Of a stretch of 64,000 nt of DNA, positions 23,966-35,869 are shown in pieces. The translations under genes and the position numbers were made by a program. Each line of letters starts with the position of its first letter. Position 1 is the first letter of the stretch. A model generated the notes under the pieces. It was not told the DNA's origin and made no database searches. It was given only the letters and a program-made list of their open reading frames with translations. Origin of the DNA: Linnemannia elongata (taxonomy: Eukaryota > Mortierellomycota > Mortierellomycetes > Mortierellales > Mortierellaceae); assembly GCA_036320915.1 (NCBI GenBank), contig JAXBDG010000003.1, positions 1,116,001-1,180,000 of the forward strand, written 5' to 3'.

Positions 23966-26900
23966 ACACAACAACACCCACCTCCCTTTCAACCCTCCAT
24001 TCCATTACTTTACTTTCGATTATCGACACATTTCTTCTCTTTTATTGTTTCCTTCCCTTTTCTCATTTCGCCTTCTTTTCCCTACCCCTGCCTTGTTTTT
24101 CCTTTTTATTTTATTTTATTTATTTTTGGAGTTGTCATGCAGCAGTTCATTCCCTTGCCCGTCCTGCCCGTCTTGCAATCCACTCCACTTCACTCCACTC
24201 CAGTTCTCTTCCCATCGACCAGCAAACAATTCGCTACCCTAAGCGACCAAGCGAGCGATATTTTTGTCGTTATGGTTATGGTAAGTTGCATCGCATTTCT
24301 GTCCACGTTGGCATTGGAAAATGGGCAAAAAAGGAGAGGCACAGTTGAATGGGAATGAAAGAGATGGATGTGTAGCGGAGTATCAAAAAACAACGTTGCA
24401 ACACGCCGTTTTGATAACTCGATTCAATTGATTTTGAATATGAAGGATTGCCCAACCGAACTCAACCAACTCTTGACTGAACTCAACTCTTTTCCTAATT
24501 TCTTTCATTCTTTTGTCCTTCTTTTTGAACACAGATGGACCAGATGAAAGAGGGGTGAGATCCTCGTTCAGTTACAAGTCAAGAACCCTGTTTGAACTCA
24601 ATTCATTCAAGGGAGAGTGACGTTGTACGAGTACGGGTACGATCCAAGGGGGTGAGGGAAAGTTATTTTTTCGAACACAATCGACCCGGCCAGGCACGCC
24701 AGACAGCCGGAGACTAGAATAGCTGCCTGTTGCTCTTCTCAGCTTTCAGCTCAGCCTAGCTCAGGTCTCCCACGCCCCCAGGGAGTGCCCATCCCGATAT
24801 AACCCTGCTCAAAAAGGAGAGAAATGTCGACATTTAGTTTGCTTCTTCTCTCCTTTGTTTTTATGCTATGGGCGCGTTGGCGTTGACAGTGGCGGAAGCG
24901 TTGCAGGACGAGCGCGCGCCCTCATTCGAGCGAACGAGCATCGAGACATGTCGAAACGTGCCACGCATTGGCCACTTACTCTTCTTCCTGCCTCCTATCC
25001 CCTTTCCTTCTCCTTTTCTTTCTTTTCATTCATTCATCCCCTTTCTTTCTCACTTGCCTTTCCATCCTCTTTCCTTCTTTCATTCTTTTGGAGCTGCGCC
25101 TGTATGCGTTGCCCCATTCCCTTTTTTATTTGTGTATCATTTTTTTCACGGGTCTCAGTGTGCATTTGTTGTTGGGGGTGGAAGGAGGGCGTTCACACTC
25201 GTTTCCTTTCATTCTTTTCCCTGCGCAATCCTCGCACACATCCCTACCGCGCCATTTTTTTTTTTTTACTAGGTCTAGGGCATTCTTTTTTTCATTCTTG
25301 CTCTGTTGGCACTTTCGAGCCAGCAGCTTTTTTTTTTCTCTCTTGCCTGCAAGAGATCGGCTTCATTTTCACTTTGAGAGCCGACTGGATGGGGATTGAA
25401 AACCACCAAACAACAACTCCTATTTTTTTTTTTTTTGTTATGAGGTACTTGTACCTTCGTACACACACTTTTTTGTCAGACGGCGGCTCGGGAACAGAGG
25501 AACAGGGAGGAGTGACAGAGAAGAGGGCCAGGCTATGGCGATGACTATGGTTATCGCTAATGGCGGATGGTTGCACCAACCTTAGCCTTTCTCTCTCAAT
25601 CTCTCTCTCTGTCAACCCTTGATCCTTCTGTTATGAGCAGCCTGTGTACGTCCCCTATTCTCATGGGAAAAACACGCCACGTTTCCGTCTGTCCTCCAGG
25701 TCCAAGGCTCTACCTTGCCTACAGCAATAGCCTGGTTTTTCCTTACACCTTTTTTCCTGTTACTTGTTTGTCGTTCGACCCTTCGTCCATCCAGCATCCC
25801 ACGCCACCTCCAGCATCTCACTTTTCTTTCATAACCACACTGACACTCATCTCACACACTCACCCATTTACCATTATCTGCATTTCACTTTAATTACTCC
25901 ACCATCTCTCACCTATTATCCTTCTTCCAAAAGTATACCCATGCGCATGCATCCTCATGCAGCGCGACCCTTTTTTTTTCTTTTGTCTTTCTTTTTCTTC
26001 ACCACATCTTCATACCACATTTGTATTTTATGTATTTTTCTCCTTTTTCCTTTGCTGCAGCATTAGACACTTTCATTGTCTCGCTCCTCTACCCCAGCAT
26101 TTTTCTTTTCTCTTTTCTTGCATTCACTTTTTCCTTATAATTTTCCTTCCCCTATTACCTCGCATTGTTCCTCTGCCCTGCGCATTACCTCATATCCTTT
26201 CCTCCTTTATTGCTAGACCATGTTAGTCTCCCACCACATAAGCAAAATAAAAACGAGAACAGGACTTTCCTTCACCCACACATCTCAAGACAGTTTGTGC
26301 ATATGGGTCGCGAAACCACATATAAAAAAAACAATGATCATGCCATCTACACGTCGCAGTTGTTTGTCTTTTTCACGCCACATTCAGGAATGAACGACGG
26401 TTGTCACTGTGTTGGCCTATTTGTTTGCTTCTTGGCACGCAATTGAACAATTGAGTTTACTCCCCCAAGCATGTGGATAAGCAAAAGCAACAAAGTACTT
26501 GTAAGAAAATAAAGTGACGCGAACGCGTACTTTTGTCTTTTGCCCCTCTTCCTCCTTTACACATGAATAGATAGAGGAGCGCTCTTTACGTGCTTAAAGT
26601 CCCCTTCCCCTTATTCACACCTCTGTCGTTTTCCTTTCCGTATTCTTCCTTTGCCACCCCTTTTTGTCTTTGGTACATTTTCGTTTCTTTTCTTGCGTCT
26701 ATGGTTATGTCGCAGTCATCATGTCGAATAAATTCGGTTTTTAGTGTTTATTCTGTTTTTGTCGCATGTTGATACAATGATTACAAAGTTGGAGTTTGTC
26801 ATGACTTTCGGTCGCAGCCTCTGACGCCGTCTCTCTATTATATGCAAAGGGAGTTTAGCGTCCTATACAAAGCGGTGGAGGCGAGGTGGTGAGGGGCGAA

Positions 26901-27028
26901 GTAGTTGTTTGTTTGTTGATTGTCGATTATTTTTTTGTCGTTGTTTTATTTGTCCGTTTTGTTGAGTGGCGCGGTTTGTTAGATGAGTTCAAAGAGTCCT
27001 GAACATCGGTATTCCATCCATGCATCTC
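23966..27028. other. 3-kb gene-poor region, pyrimidine-rich
   Basis: No gene supported. Long C/T-rich stretches (about 23980-24130, 24985-25420, 25780-26230) generate spurious hydrophobic frames on the plus strand. The last few hundred bases are the 3' flank of PEPCK. Confidence 0.6.
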
Positions 27029-28392
27029 CTAGACCTTGGGTCCAGCAGCAATGACATCCTCTGAAGCCTGATCCGCATACTTTGCGAAATTCTCACTAAA
27101 CAATTCTGCCAACCTCCTCACCGTCCCCTCAAACTCCTTCTTTGCCTCGGCACCCTTCCAAGCCTCAGCAGGGTTCAACACATCCCCTGGGATGCCTGCC
27201 ACCGCCTTGGGGATCTCTAGTCCGAACACTGGGTAGGTCTGGTACTCTGCCTTCTTGAGTTCTCCAGAATGGATGGCGTCGATGATGGCGCGGGAGTATT
27301 TGAGGGAGATGCGCTGACCAGTCTTTCCGTAAGCTCCTCCTGTCCAACCGGTGTTGATGAGCCAGACGTCGGCGTTGTGCTCATTGATCTTGGAGGCTAG
27401 CATGGTCGCGTATTGGGTTGGGTGGAGGACTAGGAAGGGTTGTCCGAAGCATGCAGAAAACGTCGCCTCGGGTTCGGTGACGCCATCCTCGGTGCCTGCC
27501 ATCTTGGCCGTGAAACCCGAGATGAAGTGATACATGGCCTGGGCAGGGGTCAAACGAGACACAGGAGGGAGAATACCAAAGGCATCACAAGTCAACATGA
27601 TGATGTTCTTGGGGTGCCCGGCCATACAGGGGATCAACGCGTTCGGGATATACTCGATCGGGTAAGCACAACGCGTGTTCTCGGTAAGAGAATTGTCTTT
27701 GTAATCGACTTGACGGGTATCCTCGTCCAGGACGACGTTCTCGAGGACCGAACCAAACCGGATCGCTCCAAAGATCTCGGGCTCCTTTTCTTCTGAGAGA
27801 TCAATACACTTGGCATAACATCCACCCTCGATGTTGAAGACCCCCTTATCCGACCAACAGTGCTCATCGTCTCCAATTAAATGTCTCCGCGGGTCCGCCG
27901 AGAGTGTCGTCTTGCCCGTACCCGACAACCCAAAGAATAATGTCACATCATCCTTCCCTTCGCCCTGATTCGCCGAAGAGTGCAATGACAGAACCCCAGC
28001 CTTGGGCATCAAGTAATGCATGATCGTAAAAACTCCCTTCTTCATCTCTCCCGCATACTCGGTTCCCAGAATCACCATCTCGCGACGTTTGAAATTGATG
28101 GCGACAGAGGTGGTCGATGTCATGCCGGTCGTGTAGCGGTTGGCGGGGAAGGCACCTGCGTTGAGGATCGTGAAATCAGGTTCACCGTAGTCTTCGAGTT
28201 CTTCGTCTGTGGGGCGGATTAGCATGTTGCGCATGAAGAGGCAGTGGTATGCTCGGGCACAGACCACGCGAATCTTGATTCTAAAATTTTACATTGAAGA
28301 TTTTGCATGTGGGCGAGAGAGAGGGTGATGATTAGTTTTGGGCAAAGTGACAAAGGGATTGGAAGAAGGGGTTGAAGAATCAACAAGGGAAA

Positions 28393-28428
<36 letters not shown>

Positions 28429-29148
28429 TCCAGGGACAGGGAGAAGGGGTTCAAGGGGGGAGAAGAAAAAGAAGGCCGCAACGAAAAGAAACCGGAACAC
28501 AATAGCAAAAAATAAATAAATAATAGTTACGCACCTGTACTTGGGATCCCAGCCTGCATACCCATCAAAGACATACAGTCTCTCCCTGGTATTCAGATAA
28601 TCCACCGCCCTCTCATGGTTAATCAAAAACGCATGCTCGCTCAACTTTGTATTTACAGGCCCCCACCAGATATCCTCACTTGTCGACGACTCATCCACAA
28701 TTCGCTTATCCTTGGGCGACCGACCCGTCTTCTTTCCTGAAGACGTCACCAACGCTCCGGTACTCGAGATAATCGTCCCCTCCTCATATCTCAACGCATC
28801 CTCATACAACTTTGCAACCGACGCGTTACGGTTCATGAGGACATGGTTGTAGTCAATCCCGGTGTCGTGGTAGAGCAGTTCTGGGTCTGGGTGGTAAGCC
28901 TTGTGGTGGATACCCGGGTGAGACTGTTGTGGGTAATGACTATGATGGTGTTGGCTTTGGTGGGAATGAGAGGAGCCGTGAGTATGGTTGCTGGCGATGG
29001 TGTGGGTCGACGAGACAGAGGATTGGAGACCACCCAGCGATGATGATTTCAGTTGATCGACTTGGAGATTGGTCTTGGTCTTCAGCGATGCATCGGAGTT
29101 CGAGGTGCTCTGACTGGCAGCCTTGGCTTGTTCGTTATGGGCCAACAT
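27029..29148 (-). CDS. PCK1: phosphoenolpyruvate carboxykinase (ATP)
   Basis: Exons 28535-29148 and 27029-28280 encode 621 residues. The enzyme converts oxaloacetate and ATP to phosphoenolpyruvate, ADP and CO2, the committed cytosolic step of gluconeogenesis. Family runs visible include [30 protein letters not shown], the P-loop [10 protein letters not shown] (Gly322 to about Thr329) and the metal/nucleotide segment [20 protein letters not shown], then [10 protein letters not shown]. All are typical of the ATP-dependent type found in fungi. Against yeast Pck1 (549 residues) it has an N-terminal extension of about 70 residues that is disordered and His-rich ([20 protein letters not shown]). 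The intron (28281-28534) carries an A31 run, T on the coding strand. The 1.5 kb upstream is free of genes and should hold carbon-source control sites, none of which I can name. Confidence 0.95.
28396..28426. repeat. A31 homopolymer in the PEPCK intron
   Basis: Thirty-one consecutive A. The gene is on the minus strand, so this is a poly-T run in the transcript's intron. Confidence 0.9.
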
Positions 29149-30630
29149 GATGGTTTAAGGAAAAAATGGGTATCTGGTTGATGGTGTAATAAAAAGAGGT
29201 GGTTTTGCTGTTTTGCAATAGAGCAAAATATACAATAGTGGGTAGAGTGGAGAGTTTGGTTGTTGTTGAAAGTAAAGAAAAAGAGAATGGTATTGTTCTG
29301 ACGATTATGAGGGCGAAGAAGCGCGCCTTTTATTTAAGAAAAAAAGGGAAGCGAAAATAGCGCACAGAAAGAATAGTACACGAACGAGTATATGACACTT
29401 TGGCGAACGCGAATCTTAAGGAGGGATGGATGGCTAAGGCATACAAGATCGAGAACTTCCAGAGAAAACTAAGGCCTAACCCTTTGTTTTTTTCTTTTGT
29501 TGACACGGATCAAGTGTTGGTAGGCAGCGGAAAAAAGGCCTCACTTGCAGCAAGGAGCAAGGGAAGGGGAAGAGAATTACGGGCGTTGACGGAACAAGGT
29601 CGAAGCAAGGGAGACAGTGCTGTACTTTTCTCAAGGAAAAATGGACATATGGACAAAACAAATTGCATAAAGGTCGTATTGGAATGCTGGGGAAAAGGAA
29701 ATGGACCTCAAGGGGGAAAAGACCATGACGCTGGTGTCCCTTTGTCCACATGTGTTTAAGTTTCTCTGTCATTTACTGAAGAAAAAGGGGTTGGATCTGG
29801 AATCATCATCCTTAGCCATAACCATTGACTTTGTGCTGTACGACATACCTCTGCGATTACTTGCGCCTCCTAGTTAGGGATCAAGTATTAACATGGACTG
29901 GGACATATATCAAGCACAGAGAAAGGCAATGAAGGCAAAGAGAGATGAGAGAGGTGGCTGTTCTTCAGTGGTGAGAAAGACGACCGCATTAATTGTCGTC
30001 GTACGGTAACATACTTATGTGTTTACGTCGCACCAGCGAGCTTCGGAAAGACCAATGACGTCCAAAGTGTCATCGAGGAGTTGGTTTTTCAATTGAGCGA
30101 GATGGATATGAGGTGTTGAAGGGCTCTTTGCCCACTACCACCGACGATGATGTCCGTGACAATAATAAATGGTCCCCTCTTGGACACTGACGTCATTTTC
30201 ATAACTAACCTACTCGCCCTTTCTCTCTTAGGATCGGGAGCTCATTAATCTCTCTCTACTCAAAGAGCATCCGGTGGAGGCCTTTTCGTTCTTACGTTCT
30301 TTTCTAGGCTTACTTACCCGGACGAGTGATTCACTGGGTTCCCAAAGGCATATGAAAAAAAAGCGCTTTTAGTTCCGTGTCCCCATCGTCACAGATCAGG
30401 CATCTAGCAAAATTCTTTCTCCTCGGCAAAACGAACTTAAAGGGATTGAAAGAGAAAAAAAAATAGCGCAAAAACGGGCTAGGAGTGCATGTTTGAGTAC
30501 TGGGTCCCTTTTCGTCATGTTCGCGCATGACGCGCGTTGCACACTTGTACAACAAGCATTGTGCATGCTGGAAAAGATTATTCGTTCAAGCCTTTATTTT
30601 GAAGGGGTCGGGGAGATGGTATACTACGGT
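29149..30630. other. PEPCK promoter region and ArfGAP 3' flank
   Basis: No gene supported in 1.48 kb. On the minus strand an AT-rich AAATAAAAGG at about 29328-29337, roughly 180 bp upstream of the PEPCK ATG, could act as the TATA element. The frame at 29400-29759 has no recognisable features. Confidence 0.55.
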
Positions 30631-32882
30631 CTAGTTCCAGGTCAAGTCACCAAAGGCACTATTTTTCGTACAGCACAGTGAAAAAAATATCAATAACCAA
30701 ATTCAAAACGAGTACGGCTGAAGCAAGGTAGACCTTTAGCAACGTTTGAACATCGTACCTGGAACTCTTGTTGTTTTGAGTGGGTGAACTTGACACGGGC
30801 GATTTAGTGGCGCTCGCGATCATATTGAAGAAATCGCCGCCCTGTTGGCTGTTGCTGTTGTTTCCAAAGTTACCGCTCATAGGTCTGCTGTTGGTGCCAG
30901 ATTGTGTTTGACCTCCGAACCCATTCCCACTGTTGTATCCGCTTCCAAACGAGGGCGCTGCCTGCTGCATGTTCCCGAACCCGTTGTTGTTATTGGCTCC
31001 CCATAAGCTCTGTTGCTGTTGCTGTTGCTGTTGGTGCTGTTGTTGGGGGTATTGTTGTTGCTGATGATGCTGCTGGTATTGTTGAGATTGCTGCTGTCCA
31101 TATCCAAACGAATTCATACCCTGCACTTGGTTAAACTGTCCTGACTGAGGTCGTTGCTGTTGTTGCTGCTGTTGCTGTCGCTGCTGCTGCTGCCCTAAGC
31201 TGAATCCAGTCGACGTCCGGTTACCAGCTGAATTCTGGTTCCCGTACAAGGACATGATCGAATTTTTCCAGTCAGTATTTCCACCGGCTTTTGCTTGCTG
31301 CACTGGACTCGCAGCGTTAGCCACATGTCCACTGGAGGCTGGGGTGGTGGGAGAAGTGCTCAGCGAAAACAAATCCTGTGCTGCCGATGAATTCTGTTGC
31401 TGCTGATGCGCCTGGGGCGGAACACTTGTTCTCTTGTTGTTGACCTGAGTTTGATTCTGAGTAGTGGCGGGGATTGTGGAGCTGTTAGGCGCAGGCTCAT
31501 TCAAACCGAAAAAGTCTTCCTGTGGAGCTGCTGGCCTTGATCGCTGTTGGTGGTGCGGGGGTTGACCAATCGAGAAGAGATCTCCACCTTGCACACTCGC
31601 TGACGACGTCATGGTTGGCTTGTGAGTGGATGGGCGGGTTGGGGTTGACGGTGGAGGTGCAATAATCCCGAATGATCCTGGTTCTGACGGATGGTCCATG
31701 TGTACCCTAGGTCGCGCACCTAACTGTCCATGCTATTTCATAGGATCCATAGGAGTTTTAGAAGAAAAAGGAAGGAGATACACAAGAAGGCCGAATCAGC
31801 AAACTGGTTATAAAGGATCTTTTTAAACGTGGCATAATATGTGGCGGCTCTTTTCAAGGATGCGTACCAGATCTGCCAGTATGGCTTCGTCAATGGGTCC
31901 TAAATCTGCAGGATCGGGGACAGGTCCCTGGCTCGCAAACTGTTTCCACTCGTACTTTGATCGGATCCATGAGTCAATCCCAGATGTACTAATTAATTAT
32001 CCGTCCTGTAATAGTCAGTACAAGTTACTTCTGGCAAACTGTAGAGCGGCATCCCTAACAAAATAATCGACGAGCAAGAACCATATTTCGAGATGACCTT
32101 ACTTTTCGTTAGGGATACTGTTCGCAGGCAAGCGTGCCTCCCAGTACTTGTTGGCCTTCTCGTTGCCCCACTTGATCATGTTCTCCACCTGCACTGCCGT
32201 CCAGCTGTCCAGATCAATCGATTTTACTGCCATAAAAAAAAAAAAAAAAAAAAAAAAGGCGAAAGAGAACAATGAATAGGCTGAGTACTTTGAACCTCGA
32301 CTTGTATTCCCTTAGAAGTCACAGTTGTTATTTGACAAAGTAGGCATCGCAATAACGAAGTGTTGAAGGGATTCTGTACCTTTGCTGATATGTGTTCCCA
32401 TGGAGCGGTGGACGCCTGAGCACCGGATACACATGAAACATCCTAGATTGAAGCTGGTGCGGAGGGTGCGAACGAACGAGAAAAAAGTGGGTCAATTCAG
32501 GAACAGGCTTTCTACACACGAAGACGAAAAAAAGAAGGGTCGCGTTTTGACAACACTCCAACTCAAAAGTCATATTGCGCGCAATAACTGCAGGCTCAGT
32601 TTTCGTTTCTACCTTGCCCATCGAGGATCTAGGTTTTGTGGGAGGATACAAATAAAATGAAAAAAAAGAGCAAAGCGCTGTTAGCCAACCGTTGCGGAAC
32701 CATGACATTTCCTCAGGAATTAATGAAAAAGAGACATCACTGCAATTGAGAATAGTTGGGATACCTTTCCTGCGGCAATCGACACAAAACTTATTTTCGG
32801 GTTTGTGGAGGAGTGCTTTGAGGATACGGGCGTGCTTGTCGTTGATGGTCTTGTCGACTGTGCGTGCACTTCGGGTTGCCAT
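30631..32882 (-). CDS. ArfGAP, AGE2/SMAP type
   Basis: Seven exons (32765-32882, 32613-32628, 32380-32453, 32103-32226, 31868-31988, 30759-31732, 30631-30658) encode 484 residues. The zinc finger is Cys33-x2-Cys36-x16-Cys53-x2-Cys56 with the invariant Arg in RCSGVHRSMGTHISKVKS, so the GTPase-activating residues are intact. WTAVQVENMIKWGNEKANKY and YWEARLPANSIPNE are typical SMAP/Age2 helices. The remaining 300 residues are disordered and Gln-rich, with DLFSI, DFFGL and DLFSL repeats that resemble clathrin-adaptor motifs. The C-terminus is AFGDLTWN, made by a last 28-bp exon. It should stimulate GTP hydrolysis on Arf at trans-Golgi or endosomal membranes. Exon 2 is only 16 bp and encodes the middle of the zinc finger (DPRWA). 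Confidence 0.93.
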
Positions 32883-33090
32883 GAGTGCTGGAATGTAGGG
32901 TGTGTGGATGAAATGAACGAATGGATTTGTTTTATGTGGCAGCGGAAGAATCAAGGAAGAGTTATAAAAAAAAGGAGGTCGATGTGGCATGTTAAATCCT
33001 TCTTCACTAGGACAATGGTCTATTGGCTTTATTCGCTGTCCCCAATGTCTCTCCTCTGACTTGAATTTGCGGTCAACGCTTATTTTATTT

Positions 33091-33354
33091 GAGTAGCGAA
33101 GACGACAAAGGAAGTCTTTCGCACATTATCCGAGACCAGTGACCCTTCCCTGTGTAATATTTCTTCTTTATTTCCACTCGAGAATTCAGCTAAATCCTTG
33201 CAAAAGCTGAAAATAAAAGCTGCTAATCTCTGCTACAGCACCATATCTTTCTTTTTGGAGCAAAGACATAGGGCGGGAACGGAAGGGGTGGGACAGGAAG
33301 GGTCACTGGTCTCGGATAATGTGCGAAAGACTTCCTTTGTCGTCTTCGCTACTC
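33091..33354. mobile_element. 264-bp element with about 62-bp terminal inverted repeats
   Basis: The left end (33091 to about 33153, starting GAGTAGCGAAGACGACAAAG) is repeated inverted at about 33293-33354 with only a one-base gap difference. About 140 bp lie between, without a coding frame. The inner part of the repeat (AGGAAGGGTCACTGGTC, then GGATAAT) resembles the end of the two DIRS-type fragments nearby. It may therefore be a deletion derivative keeping both DIRS terminal repeats rather than a DNA-transposon MITE. It abuts the left DIRS fragment and sits 209 bp upstream of the ArfGAP start codon. Confidence 0.75.
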
Positions 33355-35260
33355 ATTATCCATCCTATGACCAGTGACCCTTTCCTGTGCATGCAGAGAT
33401 TAATTGAGCAGCACGGACGTAAGGTTAGTCCGTGTTCTGCTCGAAATGCGATAGAAACGGAGGTATGTGGAGTGAGATGCCCAGTTTCCTTGTGTGATCA
33501 CGTCGTCGATAGGAACTCCTTTTAAGGCGGCAATAGTTGAGCCAGCTGCGCGGGCCTTGGGGATGGAACCATTGGCGAGGGGCATCACCACCATGAGGGA
33601 CTTGATATGCTTGGAGATCCTTGAGAAGAGAGGGCAAAAGTGGCATCCTTGGTATAGCGGATCAATGGGTTGATGGTGAGGTCGAGCAGGGTGGGATGGG
33701 GGGACTTGAGGGTAGGGCGAGCGTGACGGTCCAAATACGCTCTTATGGTATTGACGGGGCAAAGGATCGGTTCAGAGGGATGCGCTTGAACGATAATATG
33801 CTTGCCGCGGTGGATGCCTCCAGAGGTCTCCTTGGGGCGGACGATACACAGACGGAGGAAGTTGGATTCAGACAGAAGACTCTGGTTGAGGTCAATGAGT
33901 GCGATGTCGCTTGGGCGGAGGAAATTGCACATACACAACAGCCTATAGACTTTGCGGGTTAGTTGCTCGAACGATAGTTGATCGTTGGAGCCCCATTTGA
34001 GGAGCTCTTCACGGACTGGCGTGGCCTCATAGTCAGAATGACCACAGGAGCCTTTTTCCACTGCCTGTAATGTCTTGAAGAAGGACGAAAAATCGGGGTC
34101 GTCGTCGAAATCGGACGTGTCGGGGTAAAGGTATTTGACATGGGTGCGGTAGTTTTGGACTGTCGTGCACTTCCATCGTAAGGTTGTGTAGCCCCAGGCA
34201 TGAAAGTTGAGGAGAACGACGGGGTCGGCACGGCTGTAGTCGAGGTTGCGTTCCTGGCAGAAGCGAATGTATTTGAGCTGGGTAGGTTGATATCATTGTT
34301 GTTTCCTGCGTTGAAGTTCGCTTTCGCGCATGAGTGTGATCGTTGCCTCGTCAAACCCTCGGGCTCTCAAAGCTGCTTTGAGTTCACATTCCATGCCTGC
34401 AAGTGCCACGCTAGGTTCTTCGATAAGAGACCTGGTTCGTTTGCCGATAATGACTGCACTGCTGTCCGAGGAAGGTCGCTCGGTGGTTGAGTTGTCATCT
34501 TCTGTAGCATCGGGTACCAGAGAGATCCTGTCCAATTGGGAGTGATGACTGTCGCTGGTAACTTCTCTGGGCGTAGTCGTTCCAGTACTTGGGGTAAGAG
34601 ATTTCACGGGGGGCAGACGTAAAGGCGACCGAGGTTTGTCCAGGGCTGGTGGAGTGCATCTTGGGCGTAGGCTGATGGATCGTGTCTCCATGACATATAA
34701 CGAGGTAGCTTGTTGTTCTTGTTGCTGGCAAATAGGTCAATCTGGTGAGGACCCCACTTGTTGTCGATCATGTTGAAGTAATCTTGTGTCAAGCTCCATT
34801 CCAGTTGTTGTTCCAATTGTCGACTCGGAGGGTCTGCGGGATTGAAGGACGAGGGGACGAAGGCTGTTGAGATCGTGGTGCCTGTTGTTAGACAGTGTGT
34901 CCAGATCTTGTTGGCGAGGTACATTAATTCGGGGGATTTGGCGCCTCCAAACTTGTTCACATAGGCCATTGCCGTGGTATTGTCCACGTAGTTCCTCAGT
35001 CGGCGACCCTGAAATTGATGTGATGTGACCACTTTCCAGATCACAAAAAGCCCCTTGTAGTTGATGTGTCCGTTGAGGAGTTGCCGATCCCATGTGTCGG
35101 ACAATAGTCTGCTCTGATGTACTATACCCCATCCTGAGTCTGAGGCGTCGGTGAATAGTTCCTCCTGTGGTGGTTGTTGGATCCATGTTTGGCCGTTCTA
35201 GCTGGAGAGGTTGTTGGCCCACCATTGTAGGTCCTGGCATGCTGCTGTTTTCAAGGAAAT
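33355..35260 (-). mobile_element. DIRS-type retrotransposon fragment: RNase H and tyrosine recombinase, broken
   Basis: Read on the minus strand, the first part is the RNase H-type domain (FTDASDSGWGIV, then YVDNTTAMAYVNKFGG, SSFNPADPPSRQ). This is followed by the DIRS-typical run GRLYVCPP with NLLPQVLERL. A second frame encodes a DIRS tyrosine recombinase: YQPTQLKYIRFCQERNL, the catalytic Arg in CNFLRPSDIALID, a KARAAGSTIAALKG box and the Tyr in WASHSTYLRFYRISS. Breaks seen are an in-frame TAG before the RNase H part, a frameshift near 33620-33640, and no reverse transcriptase upstream, so the copy is dead and 5'-truncated. The left edge is taken where homology to the 42916-43447 copy ends. 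The right edge is approximate. Confidence 0.85.
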
Positions 35261-35273
35261 ACAGTATAGACAC

Positions 35274-35790
35274 TTCTGGTTATACTACAATTATAGGCCA
35301 CTCAAACTAGGACGACTCTATTCAACACCCTCATCTGAGGCGTTCTCACCTTCTCGCCTTCTTTTTTTTTTGTGCGGATAAAGGCTCCGATATCGTCGCC
35401 GCCTTTCTTTTTACTTATGGTGCTCCATAGTCAGAAGTTCAGGCTGAAGCTGCGTCAAGGGTCGTTCAGCTTCTCGAAAATGGATTGGAATGACGCTCTC
35501 AGTACAGTTTCGGTACTCAAAATTGAGGGCCACGCAAATACTTTCGAAAGTACTGCCCTGACAATGTCTACATCAATATGGTCGTTGCATACCCTACCAA
35601 ATGGACTGACAAACTGCTAGCACCTTCAGAACTCCCAAAAGACTCCAGTGGTGTTCAGCAGGTCGTGGTCAGTGTCAGCGATAACAAATTCAGCGAAATT
35701 TTCCCTCAAGGACCATGTAGAGTTTACTGACCAACTCAAGAATGCTCGAAAGCGCTCTGCTGATGACAATGAGTAACTCCAAAAAAAAGA
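35274..35790 (+). pseudogene. decayed coding fragment, family not recognised
   Basis: Three pieces in shifted frames read as one protein end. The first begins ADKGSDIVAAFLFTYGA (about 35373) and continues SEVQAEAASRVVQLLENG. The second contains VVAYPTKWTDKLLAPSELPK and DSSGVQQVVVSVSDNKFSEI. The third is HVEFTDQLKNARKRSADDNE followed by a stop at about 35776. At least two stops and two frameshifts interrupt it. I do not recognise the family. A member of an expanded, Crinkler-like host family is a possibility only. It lies inside the transposon island. Confidence 0.5.
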
Positions 35791-35869
35791 GGAGCTAATC
35801 TGTCACTGTGGCCGTTTGATACTAAGTAAACGTGATTTTATATGGTGTCTAGCACCTTGTTTGGTACCA

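Noticed and set aside
24855..26446. Plus-strand frames including one of 229 codons
   Set aside because: They are Phe/Leu/Ser-rich translations of pyrimidine tracts, overlapping in all three frames.
29400..29759. 119-codon frame upstream of PEPCK
   Set aside because: No motif, poor composition, and located in the expected promoter region.
30659..30760. Apparent C-terminal transmembrane tail of the ArfGAP (ASAVLVLNLVIDIFF)
   Set aside because: It is intron sequence. A donor at 30758 and acceptor at 30659 give the ending AFGDLTWN instead.
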